64,000 bases of DNA from assembly GCA_903945375.1 (NCBI GenBank), contig CAJAVP010000016.1, positions 1-64,000 of the forward strand. Direction: 5' to 3'. Positions 1-8,932 of this stretch are shown one piece after another. Source of the stretch: an uncultured Methylococcaceae bacterium. Lineage in GTDB: Bacteria > Pseudomonadota > Gammaproteobacteria > Methylococcales > Methylomonadaceae. Both the position numbers and the translations under genes were made by a program. A model generated the notes under the pieces. The model was given only the letters and a program-made list of their open reading frames with translations. It made no database searches and was not told the DNA's origin. Position 1 is the first letter of the stretch. Each line of letters opens with the position of its first letter.

Positions 1-2364
1 CAACTAAAACACGCCCACAGTGAGGAAGATGTCAAAGACATTTACATCAAAGCATTGGGTTTAAAAAGCTACACCAAAGGTCTGGTTGACATCCGCACCG
101 ATGAAATCTGGTTTGAAGCCAAAGACACCGGCAAGCATTCCAGTTATGCCATGTTTACTCAGCTCTTGCATTATGTCCAAGATGGGCTTAACAAAGGTGA
201 AGCCATACCGCCCTTTTTAGCGGTGATTGATACCGAAAAAGCCGCATTGATGAAAACCTCCGATGTACTGCCGTTCTTAAAAAAGAAGACCGTCAAATGG
301 GGTAAATCCGCCAGCCAATACCCAAAAGCAGCCTTAGATGAGGTATCTGCCCATATAGGGACGCATTTTGTGTCATTTAGAATGGCGACGCATGAAGCGG
401 AGTTTATTCAAACCGTCAAAGCAGCGATTCAATCAGGCGACATCATTCGCACGCAAATTACCCCAGACAACTTAAAACAAGTGTTTGATAAATGGGTAAC
501 AATGATCGGGCGAGAAATTGTCGGCGTAGCTGAAGACGATTATGCCCTGCTCTTTTTTGCCGATATTTTGCACGATGGTACGGTCTCAACCCATGAGAAC
601 TTGCCCGCAGAATTACTACATAAAAACAATGCGCCGTTGTTTTGTTTGAATGGAAAAAATTACCCGCTTGGCAATAAAGAAGGCTACCGTCAATTTTGGG
701 CGATTTATCACAAACCGCCTCACGCCGATTACCGCGATTATTTACTGGAACGCCGTGACAGTTTAATCCCATTGAATGAGCGCAGTTTTAAAGGCGCGTA
801 TTACACGCCGCTGGCTGTCGTCGATAAAGCCTATGACAAACTGGCCGAAACCTTGGGCAAAAACTGGCAGAAAAACTATATTGTGTGGGATATGTGTTGT
901 GGTGTAGGTAACTTGGAAGTCAAGCACAGCAACCCACGCAACATTTTCATGAGTACGCTCGACCAAGCCGATGTGGATGTCATGAAAGCCACCAAAACCT
1001 GTGTTGCGGCGCAGCGGTTTCAATACGATTATTTGAATGACGATATTACCGACGATGGCAGAATTGATTACAGCCTGAGCAATAAAATCCCTAAGAGTTT
1101 GCGTAAGGCGATTAGCGAGGGTAAAAAGATTTTGGTGTTGATTAATCCGCCGTATGCTGAAGCGGCAAACTCACAAGGTCACGAAGGCAAAACAGATGTC
1201 GCGACAACAAAAATTGGCGTGCTGATGAATCAGGCAGATTATGGTTATGCTGCACGTGAATTATTCGTGCAATTTATGGCACGAATTACACAAGAAATAC
1301 CAAATGCCACGTTGGCAATGTTTAGCACGTTGAAATATGTGAACGCACCGAATTTTGAAAAATTTCGTGACACATGGAATGCCAAATATCTAGGTGGATT
1401 TGTCGTTCACAGCAAAGCATTTGATGGTCTGAAAGGCGACTTCCCAATTGGTTTTTTAGTTTGGGCGACTAACCAAAATACCAAGAAAAAAACTCCGATT
1501 ACCGAAATTATTGTTGATGTTTTAGACAAAAAGGCACAACCAATTAGTGAAAAGAAGTTTTATAACTTACCCAACAAAAGTTTTTTAAGTTTGTGGATGC
1601 CACGATTAAAAACAAATTGCACAAATATCCCACTTAAAAATGCCGTAACACCTCAAGACAAATATGCAAAAGTAACATCGTGGATTGATAGAGCAATTGG
1701 CTATATGTATTGCAACAGTAACGACCTTCAAAATGCAGCAACACAAACCGCAATTACATCATCTGTATTTAGTACTGGTAATGGCTTTTATCTAACCCCA
1801 GAAAACATCTGGCAAGCCGCTATCATTTTTTCCGTGCGCCGCCTTATAAAACCCACCTGGTTAAACGACCGCGACCAATTCTTACAACCCACCGAGCCAT
1901 TATCTGACGAATTGAAACACGATTGTTTGATTTGGATGTTATTTAACGGCAGTAATTTAACCGCCAGCGCAGATAATCTCGAATGGAACGGCAACACATG
2001 GTGCATCGTCAATCATTTTATCCCGTTCACCGAAACAGAGGTTAATGCGCCCGATCGCTTTGAATCCGATTTTATGGTGCAGTATTTAAAGAAAAAGAAA
2101 TTATCCACAGAAGCCAAAGCGGTATTAGCCGCCGGCAAACTATGTTGGCAAGCGTATTTTTCAGAAACCGACCCTTATACTGTACGTCAAGAATTAAAGT
2201 TAAATAGACCCGATGTCGGCTGGTATCAAATTCGTAATGCCTTAAAAAAACGCAACGCTAGCTCAGACAGCCTACCCTTTAGTTTTGAACCCTTTGAACA
2301 CGCCTACGCAAACTTGACCGAAAAACTACACCCTCAAGTGTTTGAATTGGGCTTTTTGAAATAG
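1..2364 (+). CDS. Restriction-modification enzyme with adenine-N6 methyltransferase domain, 5' end missing
   Basis: The reading frame is open from base 1, so the N-terminus lies outside the window; at least 787 residues are present. Near the visible start is a D...ExK pattern (VDIRTDEIWFEAKD), which fits a PD-(D/E)xK nuclease core. The centre carries methyltransferase motifs in order: FKGAYYTP (motif X-like, about base 786), DMCCGVGN (SAM-binding motif I, about base 888) and NPPYAEA (motif IV of N6-adenine enzymes, about base 1144). The roughly 400 residues that follow should hold the target-recognition region. Nuclease plus methylase in one chain suggests type IIG. The methyltransferase call is firm; the nuclease call rests on a short motif and is inferred. 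A stand-alone methylase or a phage-defence (BREX-like) methylase is an alternative. No partner gene follows it. Confidence 0.75.
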   Translation, partial: QLKHAHSEEDVKDIYIKALGLKSYTKGLVDIRTDEIWFEAKDTGKHSSYAMFTQLLHYVQDGLNKGEAIPPFLAVIDTEKAALMKTSDVLPFLKKKTVKWGKSASQYPKAALDEVSAHIGTHFVSFRMATHEAEFIQTVKAAIQSGDIIRTQITPDNLKQVFDKWVTMIGREIVGVAEDDYALLFFADILHDGTVSTHENLPAELLHKNNAPLFCLNGKNYPLGNKEGYRQFWAIYHKPPHADYRDYLLERRDSLIPLNERSFKGAYYTPLAVVDKAYDKLAETLGKNWQKNYIVWDMCCGVGNLEVKHSNPRNIFMSTLDQADVDVMKATKTCVAAQRFQYDYLNDDITDDGRIDYSLSNKIPKSLRKAISEGKKILVLINPPYAEAANSQGHEGKTDVATTKIGVLMNQADYGYAARELFVQFMARITQEIPNATLAMFSTLKYVNAPNFEKFRDTWNAKYLGGFVVHSKAFDGLKGDFPIGFLVWATNQNTKKKTPITEIIVDVLDKKAQPISEKKFYNLPNKSFLSLWMPRLKTNCTNIPLKNAVTPQDKYAKVTSWIDRAIGYMYCNSNDLQNAATQTAITSSVFSTGNGFYLTPENIWQAAIIFSVRRLIKPTWLNDRDQFLQPTEPLSDELKHDCLIWMLFNGSNLTASADNLEWNGNTWCIVNHFIPFTETEVNAPDRFESDFMVQYLKKKKLSTEAKAVLAAGKLCWQAYFSETDPYTVRQELKLNRPDVGWYQIRNALKKRNASSDSLPFSFEPFEHAYANLTEKLHPQVFELGFLK

Positions 2365-2634
2365 GCATGATGATGTACGCCGATAACTAAAACAATTTAA
2401 AAATGTTGAACATTTAGGCGACAAGGCATGGGAACACGCGAAAGCCTGTGACTTACATTGGTAGCTCATTTTTCCAAATTACGGCATTGAATTTTAGTTA
2501 AAGTCGGAAATAATCTCTTACGTGGCCAGTGCGTTCTAAAAAAAAATCCTTATGAATCAATAAATACCTATGCTATAAACAGAATCGCTGCACCAACAAT
2601 AATTATAATTTACTTAAATGTAGTGGGAGAATTT

Positions 2635-3438
2635 ATGCTCAACAAAACACGTCTATTGTTAGGATTAACGCTCACCTTAATCACGTCGGGGTCGCTTTAT
2701 GCCCAAACCCTGACCGTTAACATTAAGAACTTTCAGTTTCAACCCAGTAATCTCAGCATCGATCAAGGCGATACCGTGCAATGGGTCAATCAAGATAGTT
2801 CGACTCACACGAGTACCTCAGACCATTCGCTATGGGACAGCAAGAATCTGTCTCAAGCCGGTACTTTCACACGGTCATTTGATAAACCCGGGAAATTCAC
2901 CTATCACTGTGCAATTCATCCGGGCATGAAAGCAACCGTGATTATCCGCACTGCGGAACAAACGCAAATCAAAATTGGCAAAGACATCATCGCTAGCCTC
3001 CCCAAACAACTTCCGATTACGCTTAAATTAGCGGGGCAAAATGCAGATCAGGTGTATCGGGGCAGTTACCTTGTCAATGCCCAAGGCGCTTGTGCCGATT
3101 GTCATAGTTGTCCGACCTATGCCGCCGGTCATAATCCTTATCAAGGACAACCCAAGCAATTTAATGCACAGAGTTATTTAGCCGGAGGCCGAGCCTTTGG
3201 GCCGTTTATTTCTGCCAACATAACGCCAGATGAAAGCGGTAAGCCAGCCGGCATCACTCTAGCGCAATTTAAAGACCTTCTGCGTACCGGTCATGATCCT
3301 GATGTACCCGGCAATATCCTACAGGTAATGCCATGGCCGATTTACGGCATGATGAGTGATCGCGATTTAGACGCGATATATGCTTATTTAAGTGCTATCC
3401 CTAAAGCAACACAACCATTGGCATCGGCTTGCCCCTAA
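2635..3438 (+). CDS. Periplasmic cupredoxin-cytochrome c fusion protein
   Basis: A signal peptide (MLNKTRLLLGLTLTLITSGS..., cleaved near YAQ) leads into a plastocyanin-like domain of about 90 residues. A first His lies in the STHTSTS region and the C-terminal copper loop YHCAIHPGM gives the Cys-His-Met ligands of a type 1 copper site. After a linker comes a small cytochrome c domain with one haem site, CADCH, and a possible distal Met in QVMPWP. The start is the ATG preceded by GTGGGAGA six bases upstream, rather than the GTG at 2623. The likely role is periplasmic electron transfer; donor and acceptor are unknown. It has its own upstream region and no operon partner. Domain calls are well supported; the fusion's function is not established. 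Confidence 0.8.
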   Translation: MLNKTRLLLGLTLTLITSGSLYAQTLTVNIKNFQFQPSNLSIDQGDTVQWVNQDSSTHTSTSDHSLWDSKNLSQAGTFTRSFDKPGKFTYHCAIHPGMKATVIIRTAEQTQIKIGKDIIASLPKQLPITLKLAGQNADQVYRGSYLVNAQGACADCHSCPTYAAGHNPYQGQPKQFNAQSYLAGGRAFGPFISANITPDESGKPAGITLAQFKDLLRTGHDPDVPGNILQVMPWPIYGMMSDRDLDAIYAYLSAIPKATQPLASACP

Positions 3439-3440
3439 GC

Positions 3441-3475
3441 TTTTAAAAAAAATGGGCGATCCGCAGATCGCCCAT
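3441..3475 (-). terminator. Rho-independent terminator of the TerB operon
   Basis: A perfect 10-bp stem (ATGGGCGATC / GATCGCCCAT, 3452-3461 and 3466-3475) with a four-base loop is followed on the minus strand by a run of eight T. It lies just after the TerB stop codon at 3501. It also sits just downstream of the cupredoxin gene, but on the plus strand it has no T-run, so it mainly serves the minus-strand operon. Confidence 0.85.
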
Positions 3476-3500
3476 TGTGGTAACACCTAGCGTTGATTTA

Positions 3501-3956
3501 TCAGCCTAATTCAAATTCGCTTGGATTTAAACCTAACTCTCTGGCTATTTTGGCTGCCACTGTTTTTTCAGAGACATCAAAATTACCATCAGAGGCAGCA
3601 ATCGCAATAATCATACGAATTAATAATCGCGCCGCTTCTGAATTAGATTTCATTTTACCAATGGCCTGATACGCTTTCGCTTCACCGATATCTTTGTCAA
3701 ATTCCAATTGTCCGACAAATTCTTGAAAAGCTTTGATGACATCGCTAGTTGTAAAAACAGACAGCGCATCGTGTCCTTCAATAAATTTGATCATTTTTTG
3801 CTTTTCTTCAGAGCTGACACTGCCATCAGCCATTGCAATTAAGGCAGAACCAGCCATTGCGGCATTTAAAAAATCTTTGTTTTTAAATTTTAAAACATCG
3901 GTTTTTAATTCATTAGCTTTCGTTTTTAACTGACTCAAAAAGTTTTCAAAACTCAT
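3501..3956 (-). CDS. TerB-like tellurite-resistance family protein
   Basis: The 151-residue helical protein has the TerB pattern: an acidic MADGSVSSEEKQKM segment near residue 40-55 and a second similar ASDGNFDVSEK segment near the C-terminus, the paired acidic sites thought to bind metal in this family. The N-terminal 30 residues are lysine-rich and probably helical. It is the last gene of a minus-strand run, 56 bp after the CitE-like gene and just ahead of a strong terminator. TerB proteins are found with phage-, colicin- and metal-stress systems. With the preceding three genes it makes up a reduced Ter-associated operon. No terC, terD, terE or terZ is present in the window. Confidence 0.75.
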   Translation of the reverse strand: MSFENFLSQLKTKANELKTDVLKFKNKDFLNAAMAGSALIAMADGSVSSEEKQKMIKFIEGHDALSVFTTSDVIKAFQEFVGQLEFDKDIGEAKAYQAIGKMKSNSEAARLLIRMIIAIAASDGNFDVSEKTVAAKIARELGLNPSEFELG

Positions 3957-4012
3957 AGTGAACTCCGGGTTGATTAATAATATTAAGCGATTGTGACAAG
4001 TAAGCCCGCCGG

Positions 4013-4960
4013 TTAAACCGATGATTCGGCAAACACCTCTAGTGGCCTGAACATTTTAACACCAAAACACGCTTGTCGATTGAGGATGGTTTGACTCCAT
4101 TGTTGATGTGTTGCAACCTCACACATGGCATTGTGCATACGAAACACCGCTGGCGCATCTGATTTAACTAAGCTTAACGCCATGTCATAATCCGCTTTAT
4201 CCACCGCATAAGCAAATTCAATCATCGGCACTTGATCAGGATGTATCGCTGTTTTTCCGGTCAGACCATACGCCAAATCTAACGCAATCTCTTTTTGTAA
4301 GGTTGCATGATCGTCCAAATACTCAAATACGGGGGCAGACAATGCAAAACCGTAGGGCTTAAAAATCGTCACTAAATGCGCCAACACCTGTCCTAAGGGT
4401 GTTTCATACAGTGTAAATCCTCGCGGTCTACGCAGCCCCAATAAATTCATTAAATCATTCCCACCAATCCGCAACATTAAAATACGTTGCAAAATGTCTT
4501 CTTGTGATAAACCCTGCCGTAGTTCACGCATTGCGCCTAAATCAAAGACATCTTGGGTTTCTAAGGTCGGCATAATTTTAAATGTCGTCCCTTGTAATTG
4601 ATCAAAATAGGCGTGGAATACAGCATGATTAAATTTGGGTAGTACGAAACCATCAATCTTTTCGATTCCGGGTAAATCGAGCAACCGCGCTAATATGTCC
4701 GGGTTTCGGGTACGAATAAAACGCAACCGTTGGGGCGTTTCTCTAAATCCTTGCAGACATAACGCCAAATGCCGCAAACTGCTATCTAGCTCTTGTTTGG
4801 CAACCGCATCTTCTGTACAAAAAATCATGGCACGTAAGCTAGGCAGTTTTTCACCATTCGCAATATCCATTAAATCTAATCGATGCGCTGGCATATAAAG
4901 CGGTGCGCCTAAGCACCAAGGCGAAAAGGGCGATGCCAAAGCGTGTTCGTATTGACTCAT
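4013..4960 (-). CDS. HpcH/HpaI aldolase / CitE-like lyase of the Ter biosynthetic module
   Basis: The 315-residue protein resembles the citrate-lyase beta / HpcH TIM-barrel family: a TLETQDVFDL segment in the place of the family's IET metal-binding motif, then LRIGGNDL, and a KTAIHPDQV motif near residue 240, typical of CitE proteins. It starts two bases after the stop of the phosphoribosyltransferase gene, so the two are translationally linked. Comparative work on Ter gene neighbourhoods describes CitE-like enzymes beside phosphoribosyltransferases and HAD phosphatases in pathways proposed to make a nucleoside-like metabolite. The substrate is unknown. Family assignment is good; membership of the Ter pathway rests on gene context. 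Confidence 0.75.
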   Translation of the reverse strand: MSQYEHALASPFSPWCLGAPLYMPAHRLDLMDIANGEKLPSLRAMIFCTEDAVAKQELDSSLRHLALCLQGFRETPQRLRFIRTRNPDILARLLDLPGIEKIDGFVLPKFNHAVFHAYFDQLQGTTFKIMPTLETQDVFDLGAMRELRQGLSQEDILQRILMLRIGGNDLMNLLGLRRPRGFTLYETPLGQVLAHLVTIFKPYGFALSAPVFEYLDDHATLQKEIALDLAYGLTGKTAIHPDQVPMIEFAYAVDKADYDMALSLVKSDAPAVFRMHNAMCEVATHQQWSQTILNRQACFGVKMFRPLEVFAESSV

Positions 4961-4962
4961 TT

Positions 4963-6054
4963 TTACAGCTCCTTGATTAAAGCCACCGCACGATACGGTA
5001 GCTCATGACAAACAGTGATAGGAATGGCTTTAGATTCTGCAAGCCAGCGCAAATGCAAGGTTTCGGTAGCTGCCAAGTCTTGCAACAGCAATAATCTCGC
5101 TTCACGCCGCAATAACACCCGCGTCGCTTCTCCAATACCCGGTTTAATATAGTGTGTACGACTAATTTGATAACGCTCACTCAACAAGCGTAGTAGCTTT
5201 TGAGAGGCGTTTTGCAACTGTACGTTATCTCGATTGGGCAAAAAACGCTTGCTAGGGCTTTGCCAAAACGAGGCTACGCTAGCCATTATTTCATCGACAA
5301 AATAGTTCGACAAATCCTGCGCTTTAAATTGCTCGTAATAAACGCAGCCATGAAAATCAGCCTGCGTTAATAAGTTATTATCATAAATGGAACGACTCAC
5401 CAATCCAGACACTGTGGCATTCAGAATACATGAAGGCAGTAAATAATCTTCCGATGTCACCGCGACTGTCGCCGAACCCGATAAATCTGCCAAGACATAA
5501 AGTTCAGCGGGAATAGATAGGCCATCGCTGAGTGCGAACGCCTGCAAACTATCCGCTAATTGTTTCGCAATAACGCCCTTGCCCGTCCAACCATCTACAA
5601 AAACCCACGTTTCTGGTGCGTGCCGTTTGGCGATATAGCGTAGTGCTTGTGTATCTAAGCCGACATCTCGGATGATAGAAATGCCATAGTGCGCCACATC
5701 AGTATCAAAATATTGTTTTAATACGCGCTTAAGTAAAACACCAACAGGCGTACCGGCGCGTAGCAAAGACACCAAGGTAATGCCATGAGGTCTAGTTGCC
5801 ACAATCTGCTCAGCCAAAATTAGAATATGCTCAGCCACTCTATTTTTATTAGCCGCCATTGCCTGATAGAACAAGTCTAAATATTCAGGGGTCGGTAAAC
5901 TTTCATGAGAAAGCAGCTGAGAATAATGCTTTTGCCCTGATTGAATCAGCGATTCTTTAATCGCAACGGGCGTATCGGGCATAGACAACTGAGTTAATAA
6001 GAATTGCACGTCCTCTGCCGGATAGCTACCTGAAAAGAGCGGCGTTGTCTTCAT
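4963..6054 (-). CDS. Phosphoribosyltransferase (StiP/PRTase_1 type) with C-terminal Pelota-like domain
   Basis: The 363-residue protein has a phosphoribosyltransferase core whose PRPP loop is probably VFVDGWTGKGV near residue 150; the upstream TLVSLLRAGTPVG segment also fits the fold. The last 70 residues (from about HYIKPGIGEATRV) resemble the Pelota RNA-binding domain that is fused to this PRTase class in Ter operons. Older databases call the N-terminal part 'cysteine protease StiP', which is probably a misnomer. The start codon overlaps the HAD stop as TAATG, and the stop is two bases before the next ATG. The reaction is presumably transfer to or from ribose-5-phosphate; the base is unknown. 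Confidence 0.75.
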   Translation of the reverse strand: MKTTPLFSGSYPAEDVQFLLTQLSMPDTPVAIKESLIQSGQKHYSQLLSHESLPTPEYLDLFYQAMAANKNRVAEHILILAEQIVATRPHGITLVSLLRAGTPVGVLLKRVLKQYFDTDVAHYGISIIRDVGLDTQALRYIAKRHAPETWVFVDGWTGKGVIAKQLADSLQAFALSDGLSIPAELYVLADLSGSATVAVTSEDYLLPSCILNATVSGLVSRSIYDNNLLTQADFHGCVYYEQFKAQDLSNYFVDEIMASVASFWQSPSKRFLPNRDNVQLQNASQKLLRLLSERYQISRTHYIKPGIGEATRVLLRREARLLLLQDLAATETLHLRWLAESKAIPITVCHELPYRAVALIKEL

Positions 6055-6809
6055 TAAATATTTACCATGATGTTGAATAATTGCGTGTTTTTAGGTATCA
6101 CCGCATAATCGCAAAGTGCTAGAAAAGGCGCGTCTGTTTTGCTATCACCGGCACCAAAACTCAGTACCTCTGAATATAATTGATGGTAGTTGTCTAATAA
6201 GTAACTCACCGCACTTTCCTTATTAATTATCTTAGGCAGAATCGCCAAATTATTGCCGTTGAGATGCCAATACAAGCTGCCATCAAGCACATACGGGTGA
6301 CATTTAATGAGCTCATCCAATAACGTTCTTAACGTTGCCTCCGTTCCATCTTCGTGCTTGATAACGCCATACCACGTCACACCAAAATCCTCTACTAATC
6401 GTGGTTTAAAGCCCGTATAACGCTGACAATAGGCTTCAACGACTTGCCAAACAATCAGCAATTTATCATGGTAAAAAGGCAGCTCAGCCTGTATTTTTGT
6501 TTGCCAAAAGGGATCTACTTCGCCTTGCTTAGTTAAAATCACGGCACCATGATTCAACACCACTTCTTCTCGAAAAGGTAAATTAACACGACGAAACGCC
6601 TGAACATCACGCGCAGTGACAGGCACCATTCGAAAGCCTTGGTCTAACCATTGCCAAAGCCATTGTTGTTTGAGTGTAGAGAACGAATTAGCACTGCCAT
6701 CTGGCAAGAACGCCCTAACCTGTAAACAGGCTGGATCATGATTAGCGTCGCATTTTCTTAGGGTTTGAAATAAGGTGTCATCAAGGTCTACAAAGAAATA
6801 GCGTTGCAT
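6054..6809 (-). CDS. HAD-superfamily phosphatase of the Ter biosynthetic module
   Basis: Motif I is FVDLDDTLFQ at residues 5-14, with the nucleophile Asp and the second Asp; motif II is the Thr in VPVTARD; motif IV is GAGDSKTDAPF near the C-terminus. A cap domain lies between, so this is a complete HAD hydrolase of 251 residues. It is the first gene of the four-gene minus-strand run and overlaps the next gene by one base. In Ter-linked operons such HAD proteins are proposed to dephosphorylate a nucleotide-like intermediate. The HAD call is firm; the substrate is not known. Confidence 0.8.
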   Translation of the reverse strand: MQRYFFVDLDDTLFQTLRKCDANHDPACLQVRAFLPDGSANSFSTLKQQWLWQWLDQGFRMVPVTARDVQAFRRVNLPFREEVVLNHGAVILTKQGEVDPFWQTKIQAELPFYHDKLLIVWQVVEAYCQRYTGFKPRLVEDFGVTWYGVIKHEDGTEATLRTLLDELIKCHPYVLDGSLYWHLNGNNLAILPKIINKESAVSYLLDNYHQLYSEVLSFGAGDSKTDAPFLALCDYAVIPKNTQLFNIMVNI

Positions 6810-6878
6810 GGATTACACCTATTAAAATTTAAAATGGCACTGACAAAAGCTATCGAGTCACGCCAACCTATTTCCCAT

Positions 6879-7526
6879 TCACCACGTTTTTGGCGAAAAT
6901 TTAGCATCGTTACGAATCAACACCGTGTCGCCGCTTTGTGCCAAAACATATAAGCCTTTGCGATAAGCAAATCGCGCCGCCTCATCCGACATCACCATAC
7001 CAGCCACCGCGCCCATTAAATTAACATCACGATATTTGGGTAATAAGCGTTTGATTTTTTCTAAGCGCTCAAGATGATCTTTAACATCATCAATGGTTAA
7101 CTGGCTTTTGCATTCAACCGCAATGGCTTCTTGATCATTAACAACCAGCAAATCAATTTCCGCACATTCCCCATTACGTTCAACATTGATATTAGGATGT
7201 ACCTCGTGAACATCAACACCTCGCTCACGAAACAAACGTACCACAGCAGGACGCACCATCTCTTGTACAAATTCACCTAAACGATTACCTAAATCACCAA
7301 TACTTTTGCTGACTTGTTTAACCAAACGATCGGTTTCTTGGATTTTTCGATCCGTGTCTTGGGTTTTACGGTCAGTATCTTGGAATTTACGATCTGTTTC
7401 TTGGAATTTACGATCTGTTTCTTGAAATTTACGATCTGTTTCTTGAAATTTACGATCTGTTTCTTCAAAGCGTCGAGCGACTTCGCGGAACATATCCCAC
7501 ACTTCATCACGTGTTACCGTTGTCAT
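6879..7526 (-). CDS. Coiled-coil protein with C-terminal PD-(D/E)xK nuclease-like domain (DUF3782-like)
   Basis: The ATG at 7526, with GGAGA ahead of it, gives 215 residues. Residues 22-70 are seven tandem heptads (consensus ETDRKFQ), which must form a coiled coil. Further on, AEIDLLVVNDQEAIAVECKSQL has the D...ExK arrangement of the PD-(D/E)xK nuclease fold. Proteins with this layout are common in cyanobacteria and filamentous gammaproteobacteria; their role is unknown and nuclease activity is not established. The gene is 69 bp upstream of the HAD gene's start on the same strand, so co-transcription with the Ter-like operon is possible but unproven. Confidence 0.7.
   Translation of the reverse strand: MTTVTRDEVWDMFREVARRFEETDRKFQETDRKFQETDRKFQETDRKFQDTDRKTQDTDRKIQETDRLVKQVSKSIGDLGNRLGEFVQEMVRPAVVRLFRERGVDVHEVHPNINVERNGECAEIDLLVVNDQEAIAVECKSQLTIDDVKDHLERLEKIKRLLPKYRDVNLMGAVAGMVMSDEAARFAYRKGLYVLAQSGDTVLIRNDAKFSPKTW
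7317..7463 (-). repeat. Seven 21-bp tandem repeats encoding coiled-coil heptads
   Basis: Seven in-frame 21-bp units encode ETDRKFQ-type heptads. The first four are nearly identical at DNA level (GAAACAGATCGTAAATTC core); the last three have diverged. Such an array can expand or contract by slippage without breaking the frame. Confidence 0.9.
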
Positions 7527-7627
7527 CTTGATTCTCCGATATAAGAAGCGCTTTTTTACATTAAATGACAGACAAGCCGTTAGGTGCACAAACAGCATTT
7601 AGCTATTTGTACACCCAAGGTAATCAA

Positions 7628-8635
7628 TTAATTATTGAATGTAGTGCCGGGCGTACCAGGTAAAACCGGCATTTTTTGTTTGGGGAATTCACCGCTTAAC
7701 GCGTTCAAAAATGCGACAATATCGGCAATATCGGCTTTAGATAAGTCTTTACCCAATTGCACCTGTCCCATGATCGCAACGGCTTGATCTAACGTTTTTA
7801 CCGAGCCATTATGGAAATAAGGCGCAGTCAACGCAATGTTGCGTAAGGTTGGTACTTTCCAGAGATTTTCATCCGCTGGGTTTTTGCTCACTTCAGCCAC
7901 ACCTTTATCTTTTTTGAAATGGTATTGCGCTTCAAAATAACCATTAGCAATCATAGGGAACTTTTGAAACATACCCGCCCCATTGAATGCCGCACCACTA
8001 TGACAGCCTGTACAACCCAAGTCCGACATTTTCTCCATGCCGCGCACTTGCTGTAAGGTTAATGCCGCTTTATCACCTTCGACGTATTTGTCATAAGGGC
8101 TGTTAGGCGTGATTAAAGTCCTTTCATAAGCCGCAATCGCTTTTGTCGCGTTGTCTTTGGAAATTGCATCTTTGCCAAATGCTTTTTCAAACGCGACCTG
8201 ATAGCCATCAATACTTTTTAAACGGGCAACCACATCATCCCAACTTTTCATACCCATTTCGATCGCATTTGTGACAGGTCCTGCGGCTTGTGCTTCTAAG
8301 CTCGCTGCACGACCATCCCAAAACTGCACTTTATTAAATGCAGAATTCCAAACGGTAGGGGCACTACGTCCGCCCGTTTGTCCGTTTACACCCATTGAAT
8401 TAGCGCGATTATCTTCACCGCCCAACATCGTATTGTGGCATGACGCACATGAAACCGTGCCTGTAGAAGACAAGCGTGGATCGTGATAGAGCATTTGCCC
8501 TAATTCAACTTTTTCCGATGTTGTTGGATTTTCTGCCGGTGCCGGTGCTTCGGTTGGTAAAGTTTCCCAAGCAGATGCAAGTGATACGGAACAAGCCAAA
8601 GTCAAAGCCGTGGCCAGTGATTTAAATTTAAGCAT
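7628..8635 (-). CDS. Di-haem cytochrome c peroxidase (MauG/CcpA family)
   Basis: A signal peptide (cleaved near ASA) is followed by two haem c sites: CASCH near residue 66 and CTGCH near residue 210, as expected for periplasmic bacterial cytochrome c peroxidases that reduce H2O2 with electrons from small cytochromes. Conserved blocks LGQMLYHDPRLS, FWDGRA, YERTL, KVPTLRNI and PYFHNGS are present, and the length (about 335) is usual. The start is the ATG at 8635 with GGAGG just upstream, not the TTG at 8647. The gene appears monocistronic. The family also includes MauG-type oxygenases, but the absence of partner genes and the sequence blocks favour the peroxidase. Confidence 0.88.
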   Translation of the reverse strand: MLKFKSLATALTLACSVSLASAWETLPTEAPAPAENPTTSEKVELGQMLYHDPRLSSTGTVSCASCHNTMLGGEDNRANSMGVNGQTGGRSAPTVWNSAFNKVQFWDGRAASLEAQAAGPVTNAIEMGMKSWDDVVARLKSIDGYQVAFEKAFGKDAISKDNATKAIAAYERTLITPNSPYDKYVEGDKAALTLQQVRGMEKMSDLGCTGCHSGAAFNGAGMFQKFPMIANGYFEAQYHFKKDKGVAEVSKNPADENLWKVPTLRNIALTAPYFHNGSVKTLDQAVAIMGQVQLGKDLSKADIADIVAFLNALSGEFPKQKMPVLPGTPGTTFNN

Positions 8636-8932
8636 TTCATCCTCCAATTGTTTTTATTTAATTTTAGCGTGTTTTGTGTAGTTCATGCGGTCACGCATTG
8701 CATTTTTAAGAAAACTGAATTATCGAAGCGAGGTTCAACGCGACCATCCAAAGCAATTCCTAACCGCGTGAAGTATAACACTAGGCAATCTACAGTCAGT
8801 AGCTATTACCCACTTGAATTGTAGAATATAACTAATGAAAGAAACAATGAATTTGCTGTAGAGTCGGCTGATTCATATGCTAAGTTTTTGGAAGTGTTAT
8901 TTATGAAAAAGGATATATGAATTTAAAAAGGC
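8636..8932. other. Non-coding stretch between the peroxidase gene and the tRNA terminator
   Basis: This AT-rich region should hold the promoter of the minus-strand peroxidase gene. I see no convincing coding frame, no repeat and no clear operator in it. Confidence 0.4.

Noticed and set aside
7317-7463. Possible CRISPR array
   Set aside because: The 21-bp units are adjacent without spacers and encode a protein heptad in frame.
7314-7544. Plus-strand open frame opposite the heptad repeats
   Set aside because: It only mirrors the repetitive coding strand of the coiled-coil gene; low-complexity Phe/Ile/Cys protein without a ribosome-binding site.
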